Shown: in pieces, positions 47,620 to 58,318 of the stretch
Layout of the letters: each line of letters begins with the position of its first letter
Numbering within the stretch: position 1 is the first letter of the stretch
From: Odobenus rosmarus divergens
Taxonomy: Eukaryota; Chordata; Mammalia; Carnivora; Odobenidae
NCBI RefSeq assembly: GCF_000321225.1
Contig: NW_004451005.1
Location: 816,950-880,949, forward strand
DNA length: 64,000 nt
Direction of reading: 5' to 3'
Notes under the pieces: model-generated
Told to the model about the DNA's origin: nothing
Databases searched by the model: none
Seen by the model: only the letters and a program-made list of their open reading frames with translations
Program-made: the position numbers and the translations under genes

Positions 47620-47797
47620 TTTTTTTTTTTTTTTTTTATTTGAGAGAGAGAGAGAGAGCATGAGAGGGGGGAGGGTCAGAGGGAGAAGCAGACTCCCCGC
47701 CGAACAGGGAGTCCGATGCGGGACTCGATCCTGGGACTCCAGGATCATGACCTGAGCTGAAGGCAGTGGCTTAACCGACTGAGCCACCCAGGCGCCC
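47620..47797 (-). mobile_element. SINEC, antisense (second of tandem pair)
   Basis: Younger-type middle ('gagctgaaggcagtggctta'), head ending 'cacccaggcgcccc' and a long T run at the tail side. Inserted into the right TSD of the first SINEC. Confidence 0.95.
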
Positions 47798-47812
47798 CTA
47801 TGGACATTTCTT

Positions 47813-48309
47813 ATAAGCAAACCCATGGTGTAGTTAAATACATTGGTAACATTTCTACATATCAATATTATATAAGTGTCTACTGTTTATCCATAATGTA
47901 ACAAAAGTTACTTTGCAAGAGAAAGAACACAGGATAATTTAAAATGAAAAAAAAAAAGTTGTCTTGGCTCACTCTGCTCCTGTCCATTGTATCAGCACCA
48001 CAGTGTGCTCACTGTCTCTTCCCTGACCTTTTCCACTCTTGTGGAGCAGAGGATATAAGTGCAAATGGCCCCACAATGACCATGGACCCTCCTCCCCACC
48101 CTAGAATAGGACTCAAAAGCAAAATGAGTAAGACACTAACACAATGAGACAGATTTTTCTAAGGTAGATCATTAGAATTTCCTTTTTTAAAATTTCTGTT
48201 TTAAAACAAAGAAAGAAAGAAACCAAAGCATAATTTAAAAGAAACTGTTTACTAGAAAATAAAGCAATGCCCTTTGGACTCAGTGGAGTGACTTACACAA
48301 TTATAGTCT
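47813..48309. other. Unassigned, about 500 bp
   Basis: No recognised feature. Confidence 0.5.
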
Positions 48310-48500
48310 AATGCAGTGGAGGATTAAGAGTATGGGTTGGCCCTACAATCAAACCACTTGGGTTTGAATCCCAATGTCACCTCTTACCTTGGGTGAATCA
48401 CTTTCATCAATCTAGTCCATTTTCAAATAGAGATAATAATAGTAGTTACTATTATTATCTATTACTATCCCATAGAACAGTTGGGATTGAATGGGAATTG
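48310..48500 (+). mobile_element. MIR SINE
   Basis: 'taatgcagtggaggattaag', 'cacttgggtttgaatcccaa', 'accttgggtgaatcacttt' and 'gagataataatagtagttac' give the MIR order. Confidence 0.85.
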
Positions 48501-48747
48501 AATGGGACCATCCTTTTAAAATTTTTAGCCTCTGTCTAGGACCGCCTCAATGTTAAGTAACAGCATCTGAATTGCAGTGGAGTTGAGTAGTGATCCTGGG
48601 TTTTATGGGCAGGCTGTATGTGCGCACAGATGAGAGGGTCTCTCCAAAGGGCTATGAAGTACACAGGAATGAGGTGCTTTTACTGGGGCTGGGTACAGTG
48701 GTATGGGTCAAGGTGGGACAGGCAAGATGAGAATATAAAGCAGAAGG

Positions 48748-48937
48748 GGGGGCGCCTGGGTGGCTCAGACAGTTAAGCGTCTTCCTTCGGCTCAGGTCAT
48801 GATCCCGGGGTCCTGGGATCGAGCCCCACACCGGGCTCCCTGCTCAGTGGGAAGCCTGCTTCTCCCTCTCCCTCTGCCTGCTGCTCTGCCTGCTTGTACT
48901 CTCTCTCTCTAGTAAAAAATAAAAAATCTTTAAAAAA
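48748..48937 (+). mobile_element. SINEC
   Basis: Full length, close to the 45078 copy. The approximate TSD is 'ataaagca.aaggg' near 48734-48747 and 48938-48952. Confidence 0.95.
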
Positions 48938-49012
48938 ATAAAGCATAAAGGGATCATCGAAAACTGGAGCAAACTTGCTCTAGAAGAAAGGAGGTTATAG
49001 AGATAGGACTTT

Positions 49013-49036
49013 TTTTTTTTTTTTTTTGACATAGTG
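49013..49036 (-). mobile_element. Tail-only retroinsertion (poly(T) plus 9 bp)
   Basis: A run of about 15 T plus 'gacatagtg' is flanked by the exact 13-bp repeat 'gagataggacttt' (49000-49012 and 49037-49049). This is the pattern of an L1-mediated insertion truncated almost to its poly(A) tail. Confidence 0.7.
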
Positions 49037-49271
49037 GAGATAGGACTTTAAGAGAAGACAAGTGTGGCAGCAGCTGGCCAGGAGCCCAGATGGCTCTCCA
49101 CTAGATGCAGAAGCTACTTACCCGTATCAAAACATTCAGCTGGGCAGTTGGCTATGATGGTGTTGGTCCTACCCTGGGGCAGCCCTACCTAGTCTTTAAG
49201 GGAGTCTAGCTCTCTGAATAGTGATCCTGAGAAGTGGCCACAGGGCTAGAGATACTCAGCCTTTCCCTTAA

Positions 49272-50530
49272 GCATCCTCCAGTTGATTCATTCATTCAGT
49301 TATTATGGAACACCTACTAGGGGCTAAGCATTAAGTTAAGTGCTGAGGATACAGTCGGTATAAACTGATAAACAGAGAAGTGAATATACAACCACAAATT
49401 GTAAATAATTCTACAGACAAAGATAAAAGAATACTCTAAGAGAGAATAGGAGAAATAATCCAATTTATACTGTTAGGTTAGTGACGATGGTGGGGGCAGG
49501 GCTAGGGAAGGCTTCTCTATGGGGTTGACATTCAGGTTGAGAATAGATAAGCAAGAATGAGACACAGTTGGAAGAAGAGCTCCCTTGAAGAGAAAACATC
49601 AGGTACAAAGACCCTGAGTAGGAATGAACAATCCAAGAACTGAAAGTAGACTGGAGAGTAATGTACCAGGGTACCAGTGGCACAAGATAAAGTTGGAGAA
49701 GTAGGCAAGGACCAGATAATACAGGCATTATAGGCCTTTCCCGCAGTTTGGGTTCAGATGTGGAGTTTAGCCTGCAGGATATTTATTAAAGAGTTTCCTT
49801 TGGATCAACACCTGCAGAAAAGGGGAAGAAAGTAAGCAAGATGGAGCAGAGCAAGAAGGGAACTGAGATTAATGTCCAAATGACAGTTGCAGTTAATCCC
49901 ATGTGGAGTCAGAATGGTTCCTCAGGGGAGTCCAGAGCTGAGCCAAGACAGCCAAGCCTTTATGCCCCTGCATGGACCTGTCACCGGCTATGGACCACCC
50001 TGGGAAGGGCAGGACCTTAGGCAATGTAGCTTCAGGAAGCTGAAGCCATTCCTGAAGGTCTGACAGTTGAAGGCATCTACCAACAGCACTGCCAGTAACC
50101 CAGGGCAACAAATCCTTCCCTGAAGGGGAATCTGGTCAGGATACTGCAGTGTTTACTACAGACGTAGTCTTGGAAGTTGAAATTTTATTTGTATGCCAAA
50201 GGAAGCCTCCAAAGGATGGGAGTGAGGTTAGCGGCATGACTCAACATGCATGGCCAATATGGCTGCCATGTGGTGAATGGACCAGAGGGCATAACCTTGG
50301 AAGCAGAGAGACAAGTCAGGAGGCTGTTGTCCAGGTGAGAGTTGATGAAGGCTGGGACAAGGGTAGAAGGAGTGTAGATGAAGAGAAGTGTATGGGCCAT
50401 TTGAGATCTATGAAAGAAGAAAGAAAGGAATTGGTGAGGGCTTAGGTGAGTGAGAAGGGGGCATATCAAGTATGCCCAGATGGAGCCTGATGACCCAGAG
50501 GTCTGGGAGGTATCATTACAGTCCTGGAGC
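49272..50530 (-). mobile_element. L2/CR1-clade LINE, antisense, with an unassigned middle
   Basis: Starts with the antisense L2 terminus ('gattcattcattcagttatt', 'cacctactaggggctaagca', 'gctgaggatacagtcggta'). It continues through 'ggcttctctatggggttgac', 'acaaagaccctgagtagga' and 'ggaccagataatacaggcat'. After a 49780-50150 stretch I cannot place, the minus frame 50185-50469 carries I-N-S-H-L-D-N-S-L-L-T-C-L-S-A-S, close to the L2 ORF2 C-terminal I-S-R-L-D-Y-C-N-S-L-L-x-G-L-P-A-S pattern. Confidence 0.7.
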
Positions 50531-50569
50531 TAGCAATTATTTCAAGAAATCATCTGGTAAGAGATCAAT

Positions 50570-50836
50570 TCTAGAACTGCCCTGGGAAAAGAAGTGTTAA
50601 GTAGCGATGATGTGTTAACTGAAAAAGGAAAGTTAGCACTCAAAGATTTATTTCAATTTACCTTGAAAAAAATAAAGAAACCTGGAAAGCCACATTCAGT
50701 TCAAACCTGGAAAAAAATGATAGAATTAAATTCTTCGGTCAATACAAAATCCACTGACACACTGTGGAAGAAAATGTACAAAATCAAAGATTATGCAAAA
50801 GAATCCAGTATTCTTCAAAACGTAAATTTCATTTAG
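50570..50836 (+). other. Unassigned open frame, 88 codons, protein-like
   Basis: Open from just after a TAA (codon at 50555-50569 region) to TAG at 50834-50836, without an ATG at its start; the first usable start would be a GTG at 50594. Lys-rich peptide with K-P-H-S-V-Q-T-W-K-K-M-I-E-L-N and T-L-W-K-K-M-Y-K-I-K-D-Y. The Trp spacing vaguely recalls Myb/SANT-like domains, but I would not assign it. It could be an exon remnant, a processed-pseudogene end or chance. Confidence 0.2.
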
Positions 50837-51119
50837 TAGCTTTTGCAAGATATCACAAAGAAAATCTGACTATTTGGGGACAATAGCTTTGAACTTGCTT
50901 TCTTTTAACAACAAATTTGACTTAAAGCAGCCTCAGCTTTCCATTTGACATCAACGTAATGGGTCAGCAATGGGTTGGTTCTCAAACAAGTGATAAAAAC
51001 CACATCTTTGAAAAAGCCAGCATCTCCTTTCAACAAAACTCTGTCAGCTAAGTCCATGAATCACACCTTACAGAAGTGAGAACAAAGTTACATGTGGTTG
51101 TAAGGGCACTTTGCACCAC

Positions 51120-51295
51120 AACATTTTGGAGTTAGAAGCAACCTTTTGAGTATATATGATCCAACTATTCCATCTCATAGATAGAAAGACTGAGACTAAG
51201 GGCAGTTGAATGACTTAAGACCACAAAGGAGATTCGTGACAGAGTGTAAACTAGAATCCAACTCTCTTACCCTTTCCACTACGCCCAACGCCCTT
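51120..51295 (-). mobile_element. MIR SINE, antisense
   Basis: 'catctcatagatagaaagac', 'tgaatgacttaagaccacaa' and 'ctaccctttccactacgcc'-type blocks follow the antisense MIR order. Confidence 0.75.
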
Positions 51296-53094
51296 CAAAT
51301 GATTAGAGATGCAAGGACAGTTGCAGAGTGGAGCTCTTAGCCAATTATTCCTAAAATTAGATTCTATCTCTTAGAACATGATAAAGAGGATTTGGTTATT
51401 ACGACTCTTCAACAAAAGAAACTGACATCAAAGCAATATAGATGGCCCATAAAATAGTTAACATTTTATTCTCAAATGTGTTTTTCTCTTGAATGTATAC
51501 TCTGTTCACATTTTTACATTTTCTTGAAAGCTCCGTCAAGCTTTAAATGTGCCACTAGGACAGTGCTCATGCCCATGAATTTTCCAACTTTCATACCATC
51601 AACTTGTAGCATCTTTCTTTTTCATAAAGTTCAGTGAACAAAAATTGCCCTCTGAAACGCAATCCCCTGGATCACAAACCATCCACGGAATTCTGTCTGA
51701 TGTTCGAGTCATCACTTAAACTGTGGAACCAACTCCTGATCCATGAAGAAAACAGCATGTCACAAAGACCTTTTGTATGATTCCTTTTGTTAACAGAACC
51801 AGTGAGCTAAATTCAATCTTAAATTTCTAGTGTGCCATGGCTGAATGTCTACAGAGGAGCATGGGCCCTTCTAGAGTATTGTAAAACTTAAAATTGGTAA
51901 CTTTTGTCTTTTCTCAGAATAATGTGAGGAAGCAAAAAACCTTTTTGCTTGTGTTTGTAGATGGCCTCCTTCCCCAATGTCCCCACACTACACCTGCCAC
52001 TATTTTAATGGCCATTGCCAGGCTTAGTAGGGAGAGAGGAGACAGAGAGGAGGGGAGCAGAGGAGAGGGGAAGGATTGGGGTGGGGGAGGGGAGAAGAGG
52101 AAATGCTTATGAATGAGCTCTCATTAAATTTTTTCTTTCATTGTTTCCTCCTAAAGGCTAAGAAGAACTTGGAGAAATTCCTAAAAAAAAAAGTTATTTT
52201 TGTTGATATGACCAATATAAATTTGACAGCAAATTTCTGATAAATGACAATTACAAATACAATTAGTCAGGATCTCCAGGGCTTTAGGATCCAGGCATTA
52301 TTTTACAAAATATAGTTTGTTTCTCTTAAAGTTAAAAAAAATAGTGACCATATTCAATGAGTAACTGAAGACTAAAAACACAGAGTATAAGACTAAAATA
52401 AAATAATTTATATAATGGTACTTGGTACTTAGAAGGAGCTCAGCAAGTAAAAACTTATTATTACCATTATTATTTGTGTAATGGTGCCTATGCCAATAAA
52501 ACAACAAAATTAACTGGACAAAAATTACCTATAAATGTTAGTACATGTGGTAATTAGCCATAAATAGTAAATTCTCACAAATTCTTGTGATTAATATTAC
52601 CTTTACAGAACAAGACTCAGTTCTTCTATGTTCTGTTTTAGAGCTCTGCATCTTTATAATGTACCATTGTTTATGTATTCCTTAGGTGCAGTTTAATCCC
52701 CTTTCCACCTTCATGATAATGCTATTCCTGAAAGCCGTAAAGGCCACATAGGATTTCCCCAAGTAGGTGCACCTGCTTCTCCACCTAGCCTTAGGTGATC
52801 ATTCCTGGGCCTCCTCTGGAGGAGGCCTCGCCTGGGTACCAGAGGAAAAAGGTCTCAAGACTGCTGACTCTGGAGTGTGGACAGTACAGAGCAAGCCAGC
52901 AGCACCCCCTCAGAGAAAGAGCAGGTACAGGTAGGGGACAGGGAGATTCCGAGCCATGGGGTTGAAGTGCTCTGGGAAGAGACCAGGGTGATATTCAACC
53001 CTGGCCCTGATCGATTCTGAGCAGAGTCAACTGGCAGGGTGGGCGGATGGGATCCAGCTGGGTCAGGACCAGGCCAGGGATGCCGGTAAACCCT
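51296..53094. other. Unassigned, about 1.8 kb, with a G-rich tract
   Basis: No gene recognised. 52028-52108 is purine-rich. Confidence 0.5.
52067..52092 (+). other. Four-quartet G-quadruplex motif
   Basis: Four runs of at least four G separated by seven, one and one bases. No promoter or CpG island evidence around it. Confidence 0.7.
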
Positions 53095-55396
53095 TTACTT
53101 TCTCAAGAGAAATTCTGCAGGCAAGAAGAGAGTGACACGGTATATTCAAAGTGCTAAAAGAAAAAAACTCCAACCAAGAATACTTTTACTAGCAAAGCTG
53201 TCCTTCAGAAATGAAAGGGACATAAAGACTTTTCCAGACAAACAAAAGCTGAGAGTTCACCACCACTAGCCGTGCCTTATGAGAGATGCTGAACGCAGTT
53301 CCTCAAGCTAAAATGAGAAGATACTAATTAGTAATATAAAAACATGAAAACATAAATCACACTGGTAAGGCAATTATATAGTCAAATTCAGAATACTCGA
53401 ATACTGTAATATGGTGGTATGTTAATCACTGAACTCTGATATAAAGGTTAAAGGACAAAAATATTTTTAAAAATATAGCTACAATAATTTGTTAATAGAC
53501 ACATAGTATAAAAAGATGTAAATTATGACTCAACAACAAAATAGAGGGTAGTAAAAGGGTAGAGTTTTTGTATGAGATTAAAAAGTTAAGTTGTTATCAG
53601 ATTAAAATAGACTGTTATAACTATGAGATGTATCATGTAAGCCTCATGGTCACCATACAGCAAGTACACAAAAGAGAAAGAGAAGGAAGTCAAAGCATAG
53701 CATTACAGGAAATCGTCAATTCACAAGGGAAGAACACAAGAAAAGAACTATGAACTAGCCAGAAAACAATTAATAAGATATCATTTTTCCTACTAATATT
53801 TTCTTTCCTTTCAGTATCTACTTTAAATGTAGACAGGTTAAATTATCCAATGAAAAGATACAGAGTGGCAGAATAGATTAAAAAAAAAAACAAGACCCAA
53901 CTATAAGAGACTCACTTCAGTGTTAGGGAAATAAGCAGGTTGAAAGTGAAGGGATGGACAAAGCTATTCCATGCAAATGGAAACCAAATAAAAATGGGGG
54001 GTAGCTATATTTATATTAGACATAACAGACTTTATGTCAAAAACTGTAACAAGAAACAAAGAAGGTCATTTTATAATGATAAAGGGATCAGTTCATCAAG
54101 AGGATATAACAGTTGTAAATATTTATACACCCAACAACTGAGTACCTAAACATATTAGATCTGAAGAGAGAGAAACAGCCACAGAATAAAAGTTGGGGAC
54201 TTCAATACTGCACTTTCTACAATGAATAAATTGTTCAGACGGAAAATCAATAACAAAGTATTGGATTTGAAATACACATTAAAACAGATGGACCTTACAT
54301 ATATATACAGAACATTCCATCTAAAAGCAGCAGAATATGCATTCTTCTCAAGCATTCATAGCACATTCCAGGATAAACCATGTTAGGTCACAAAACAAAT
54401 CTTAACAAATTTAAGAGTACTGAAATCATATCAAGCACCCTTTTCAACTACAAAGGTATAAAAACACAAATCAACAGATGGAAAGCTGGAAGATTCAAAA
54501 TATGTAGAGATTAAATAACATACTCCTGAACAACCGATGGGTCAAAGAAGAAATCAAAACAAAAAGATACCCGAGGACAAAGGAAAATGGAAACACAGCA
54601 TAACAAATATGTGATGCAGCAAAATCAGGTCTAAAAGGGATGTTTATAGCAACAAAAACCTACATTAAGAAAAAAGAAAGATCTCAAATAAACACTCTAA
54701 CTGTACACCTCAAGGAACTAGAAGAAGAACAAACTAAGCCCAAAGTTAGTAGAAGGAAGGAAATAACAAAAATCAAAGTGGAAATTAATAAAACAGAGAC
54801 AGGAAAGGCAATTAAAAAAGATCAGTCAAACCAAGAGGTTTTTTTTAAAAAAAGAAAAACAAACCTGACACATCTAGACTAAATAAAAAATAGAGAAGAT
54901 TTAAATAAATAAAATCAGAATAGGGGAAACAGTAACTGATATCACAGAAGTACAAACGATCATAAAAGACTACTATGAACAACTATACACCAACAAATTG
55001 GATAACCTAGAAGAAATGGATAAATCCCTAGAAACATAAAGCCTACCAAGACTGAATCAGGAAGAAAAAAAAAAAATCTGAACAGACCGATAATGAGTAA
55101 AGACTTTGGAATCAATAATCAAAAACCTCCCAACAAAAAAAGAAAAAGCCAAGGATACATAGGCTTCACGGTGAATTCTACCATTTAAAGAATTAATACC
55201 AATCCTTCTAGAACAATTTCAAGAAACTAAAGAGGAAGGAACACTTCCAAACCCATTTTATGAGGCCAGCATTACTCTGATACCAAAGTCAGACAAGGAT
55301 ACTACAGGAAAAGAAAATTACAGGCCAATATCCTTGATGAACATAGATGCAAAAATCCTCAACAAAATATAGCAAACCAAACTCAAAGCACATTAA

Positions 55397-56050
55397 AAGG
55401 ATCATACATCATGTGGAAAACAACATGGAAGTTCCTCAAAAAATTAAAAATAGAACCACCATATGATCAATTATCACACTACTGGGTATTTGCCCAAAGA
55501 ATATGAAAACATTAATTCAAAAGAATATAAGCACCCCTATGTTTATTTCAGCATTATTTACAATAGCCAAATTAAGCAAGTAGCCCAAGTGTCCATTGAT
55601 AGATGAATGGATAAAGAAGAAATGACATATATATATAATGGAATATTATTTAGCCATAAAAAATAATGAAATCTCACCATTTGCAACAACATGCATGGAT
55701 CTAGACAGTATAATGCTAAGTAAAATAAGCCAGTCATAGGAAGACAAATACTATATGATTTCACTCATATGTGGAATTTAAGAAAAAAACAAATGAAAGA
55801 AGGGGAAAAAAAGAGACAAACCAAAAAAGAGACTCTTAACTCTAGAGAATAAATGGATAGTTATTAGAGGTGAGGTAGATGGGGAGATGTGTGAAATAGG
55901 TGAAGAGGATTTAGAGTACATTTATCTTGATGAGCACTGAGTAAAACACAGAACTGTTGAATCACTATATTGTACATCTGAAACTAATATAATGCTATAT
56001 GTTAACTATACAGGAATTAAAATAAAATAAAATAAGGATCATATATCATG
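55397..56050. repeat. 17-bp TSD pair around inserted L1 3' end
   Basis: 'aaggatcatacatcatg' (55397-55413) and 'aaggatcatatatcatg' (56034-56050) differ at one base. Confidence 0.93.
55414..56033 (+). mobile_element. L1 3'-terminal insertion (620 bp) inside another L1
   Basis: Contains the end of ORF2 and the complete 3' UTR, ending 'gttaactatacaggaatta' and an (AAAAT)n-type tail. Same 3' end type as the 279-4090 L1. Shares orientation with its host element. Confidence 0.94.
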
Positions 56051-57422
56051 ATCAAATGGGATTTATTTCTAGGATGCATGGATGGTTCAATACACACAAA
56101 TTTATCAATACGATACACCATATCAGCAGAATGAAGGATAAAAATTATATGATCATCTCAACAGATGCAGTAAAAGCATTTGACAATATTCAATATCCTT
56201 TTATGATAAAAACTCTCAACAAATTGGGTATAGATGGGATGCACTTCAACAGCAAAGGAAATCATCAACAAAATGAAAGGGCAATGAGAGTCACTAGAGT
56301 AGGCATCCTTCATAGAGGATGCCCAATATTCAACACAATACTGTCCTAGCCAGAGCAATTAAGGGAAAAAAAGAAATAAAAGGCATCCAAATCAGAAAGG
56401 AAGAAGCAAAATCATCTGTTTGCAGATGACTTGATCTTATATATAGAAAACCCTAAAGACTCCACCAAAAAACTTCTAGAACTAATAAATGAATTCAATA
56501 AAGTTGCAGGATGCAAAATCTGTATGCAAAAACCAGTTGTGTTTCTACACACTAACAATAAGCTACTGGAAAGAGAAATTAAGAAAGGAATCCCATTCAC
56601 AAATGCATTAAAAGAATAAAATACTTAGAAATAAATTTAACCAAGGAAGTGAAAGATCTTTATACTGAAAACTATAAAACATTGATGCAAGAAATTGAGG
56701 AAGATGCAAAAAAATGGCAAAATATCTCATGTTCATGGATTGGATTAATAATATTGTTAAAATTGTTAACAATAACAATATTGTTGATACTGTTATTAAT
56801 ACTGTTAAAATTCTATTGTCAAAATCAATATTGTTAAAATGACCTAAAGTGATCGCAGATTCAATGCAATCCCTATCAAAATTCCAATGACAATTTTCCA
56901 CAGAAAAAGAAAAAACAATTCTAAAATTCATATGGAACCACAAAAGACCCAGAATAGCCAAAGCAATCCTGAGAAAGAAGAGCAAAGCGGGAGGCATCAC
57001 ACTTCCTAATTTCAAACTATATTACCAAGCTCTAGTAATCAAGACAGTATTGTACTGGCATATAAACAGACACAAACCAACAGAACAGAATCAGAAGCCT
57101 AGAAATAAGCCTACCCATCAATGAATCTTTGATAAGAGCACCAAAAACACACAATGGGGAAAGGATAATTTCTTCAGTAAATGGTGTTGGGAAAACTAGA
57201 TATCCACCTGCAAAACAATGAAACGGCCTCTATCATACACCATACAAAAAATTAACTCAAACGGATTAAAGACTTAAATGTAAGACCTGAAACCATAAAA
57301 CTCCTAGAAGAAAATACAGGGAAAAATGCTTCCTGACACTAGTCTCAGCCAACAATTTTTTGGATGTAACACCAAAAGCATAGGCGACAAAAAGCAAAAA
57401 CAAATGAGTGTGCACTAAAGTA

Positions 57423-57569
57423 TGGGTTAGCCTGGTGATGGGTATTAAAGAGGGCACATTCTGCATGGAGCACTGGGTTTTATGCACAAACAATGAATCA
57501 TGGAACACTACATCAAAAACTAATGATGTAATGTATGGTGATTAGCATAACATAATAATAATAAAAAAA
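57423..57569 (+). mobile_element. Young L1 3' end, 147 bp, truncated at the G-rich tract
   Basis: Begins 'tgggttagcctggtgatggg' and ends with 'aatgtatggtgattagcata' plus an A/T-rich tail. Compared with the copy at position 1, its 5' end falls exactly at the last G run of the G-quadruplex tract. A short 'taaagta' on both sides (57416-57422, 57570-57576) may be the TSD. Confidence 0.9.
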
Positions 57570-57602
57570 TAAAGTAAAAGGCTTTTTCCAAGCCTAGATA
57601 GA

Positions 57603-57626
57603 TTTCATATATATAGATATATGAAA
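57603..57626. repeat. Perfect 10-bp inverted repeat, 4-base loop
   Basis: Arms 'tttcatatat' and 'atatatgaaa' around 'atag', in an A/T-rich part of the host L1. Confidence 0.85.
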
Positions 57627-57645
57627 CATATATATAAAATGAAGG

Positions 57646-57810
57646 GGTGCCTGGGGGGCTCAGTTGGTTAAGAGTCTGCCTTCAGTTCAGCTCGTGATTC
57701 CATGGTCCTGGGACTGAGGCCAAAGTCAGGCTCTCTGCTTAGCGGGGAGTCTGTTTCTCCCTCTCCTTCTGCCACCACCCCCTCCCCATCCCCCAGCTTG
57801 TGCATTTAAA
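57646..57810 (+). mobile_element. SINEC, tail-shortened, inside L1
   Basis: Head 'gtgcctggggggctcagttg' and middle 'ccttcagttcagctcgtgat' with a C-rich 3' part and no long A tail. The probable TSD is 'aaaatgaa..gg' (57636-57645 and 57811-57822). Confidence 0.92.
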
Positions 57811-58318
57811 AAAATGAAAAGGCAACATACAGAATGGGAGAAAATATTCTTAAACCACACATCCAATAAGAGGTTAATATCCAAAGTACATAAATATTTA
57901 TACAACGGAATAGCAAAAGAACAAATAATCCAATAGAAAAATGGGCAAAGGACCTGAACAAACATTTTTCAAAGACAAGGTACAAATTGCCAACAGGTAC
58001 ATGAAAAGGTGCTCAACATCACTAATCATCAAAGAAATGCAAATCAAGACCACAATAAGATATCACCTCACACCCATTAGGATGGTTTTCATCCAAAAGA
58101 CAAGAGATAACAAGTGTTGGTGAGGATGTGGGGAAAAAGGACTGCTTGAACACTACTGATGGAAATGTAAACTGGCTAGCCATTATGGGAGACAGTATGG
58201 AGATTCCTCAAAAACTTAAAAATAGAACTACCATATGATCCATGTTAACAAAATGAAATCACTATCTGGAAGAAATACCTGCACTCCCATGTTCATTGCA
58301 GCATTATTCACAATAGCC

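Larger units (their letters stand above)
47392..47812. repeat. Three copies of one target site around two SINECs
   Basis: 'ctatggaca(c/t)ttctt' occurs at 47392, 47604 and 47798. It bounds the two antisense SINECs, so the second used a copy of the first one's TSD as its target. Confidence 0.93.
53900..58250 (+). pseudogene. L1 ORF2 remnant, broken and interrupted
   Basis: Pieces of the endonuclease-reverse transcriptase survive as short frames. These are 54640-54882 (Lys/Glu-rich linker before RT), 56056-56349 (RT fingers/palm), 56431-56619 (just after F-A-D-D), 56649-56837 and 57941-58123 (C-terminal region). Stops, frameshifts and three insertions separate them. An A/T-rich expansion at 56743-56842 lies where other copies read directly from 'attggaagaatta' to 'gttaaaatgacc'. 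No function is possible. Confidence 0.88.
53095..58318 (+). mobile_element. Long old L1 LINE carrying three later insertions
   Basis: Begins in the region before ORF2 ('ttctgcaggcaagaagagag', 'caaccaagaatacttttact', 'ccagacaaacaaaagctgag'). It runs through endonuclease, RT and C-terminus and stops at 'tcacaatagccca' before the 3' UTR. RT box F-A-D-D at 56419-56430. Three insertions break it: an L1 3' end (55414-56033), a young L1 3' end (57423-57569) and a SINEC (57646-57810). Without them the L1 reads colinearly. It has no own 3' UTR or tail, so its 3' end was lost by deletion or rearrangement. Confidence 0.92.
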
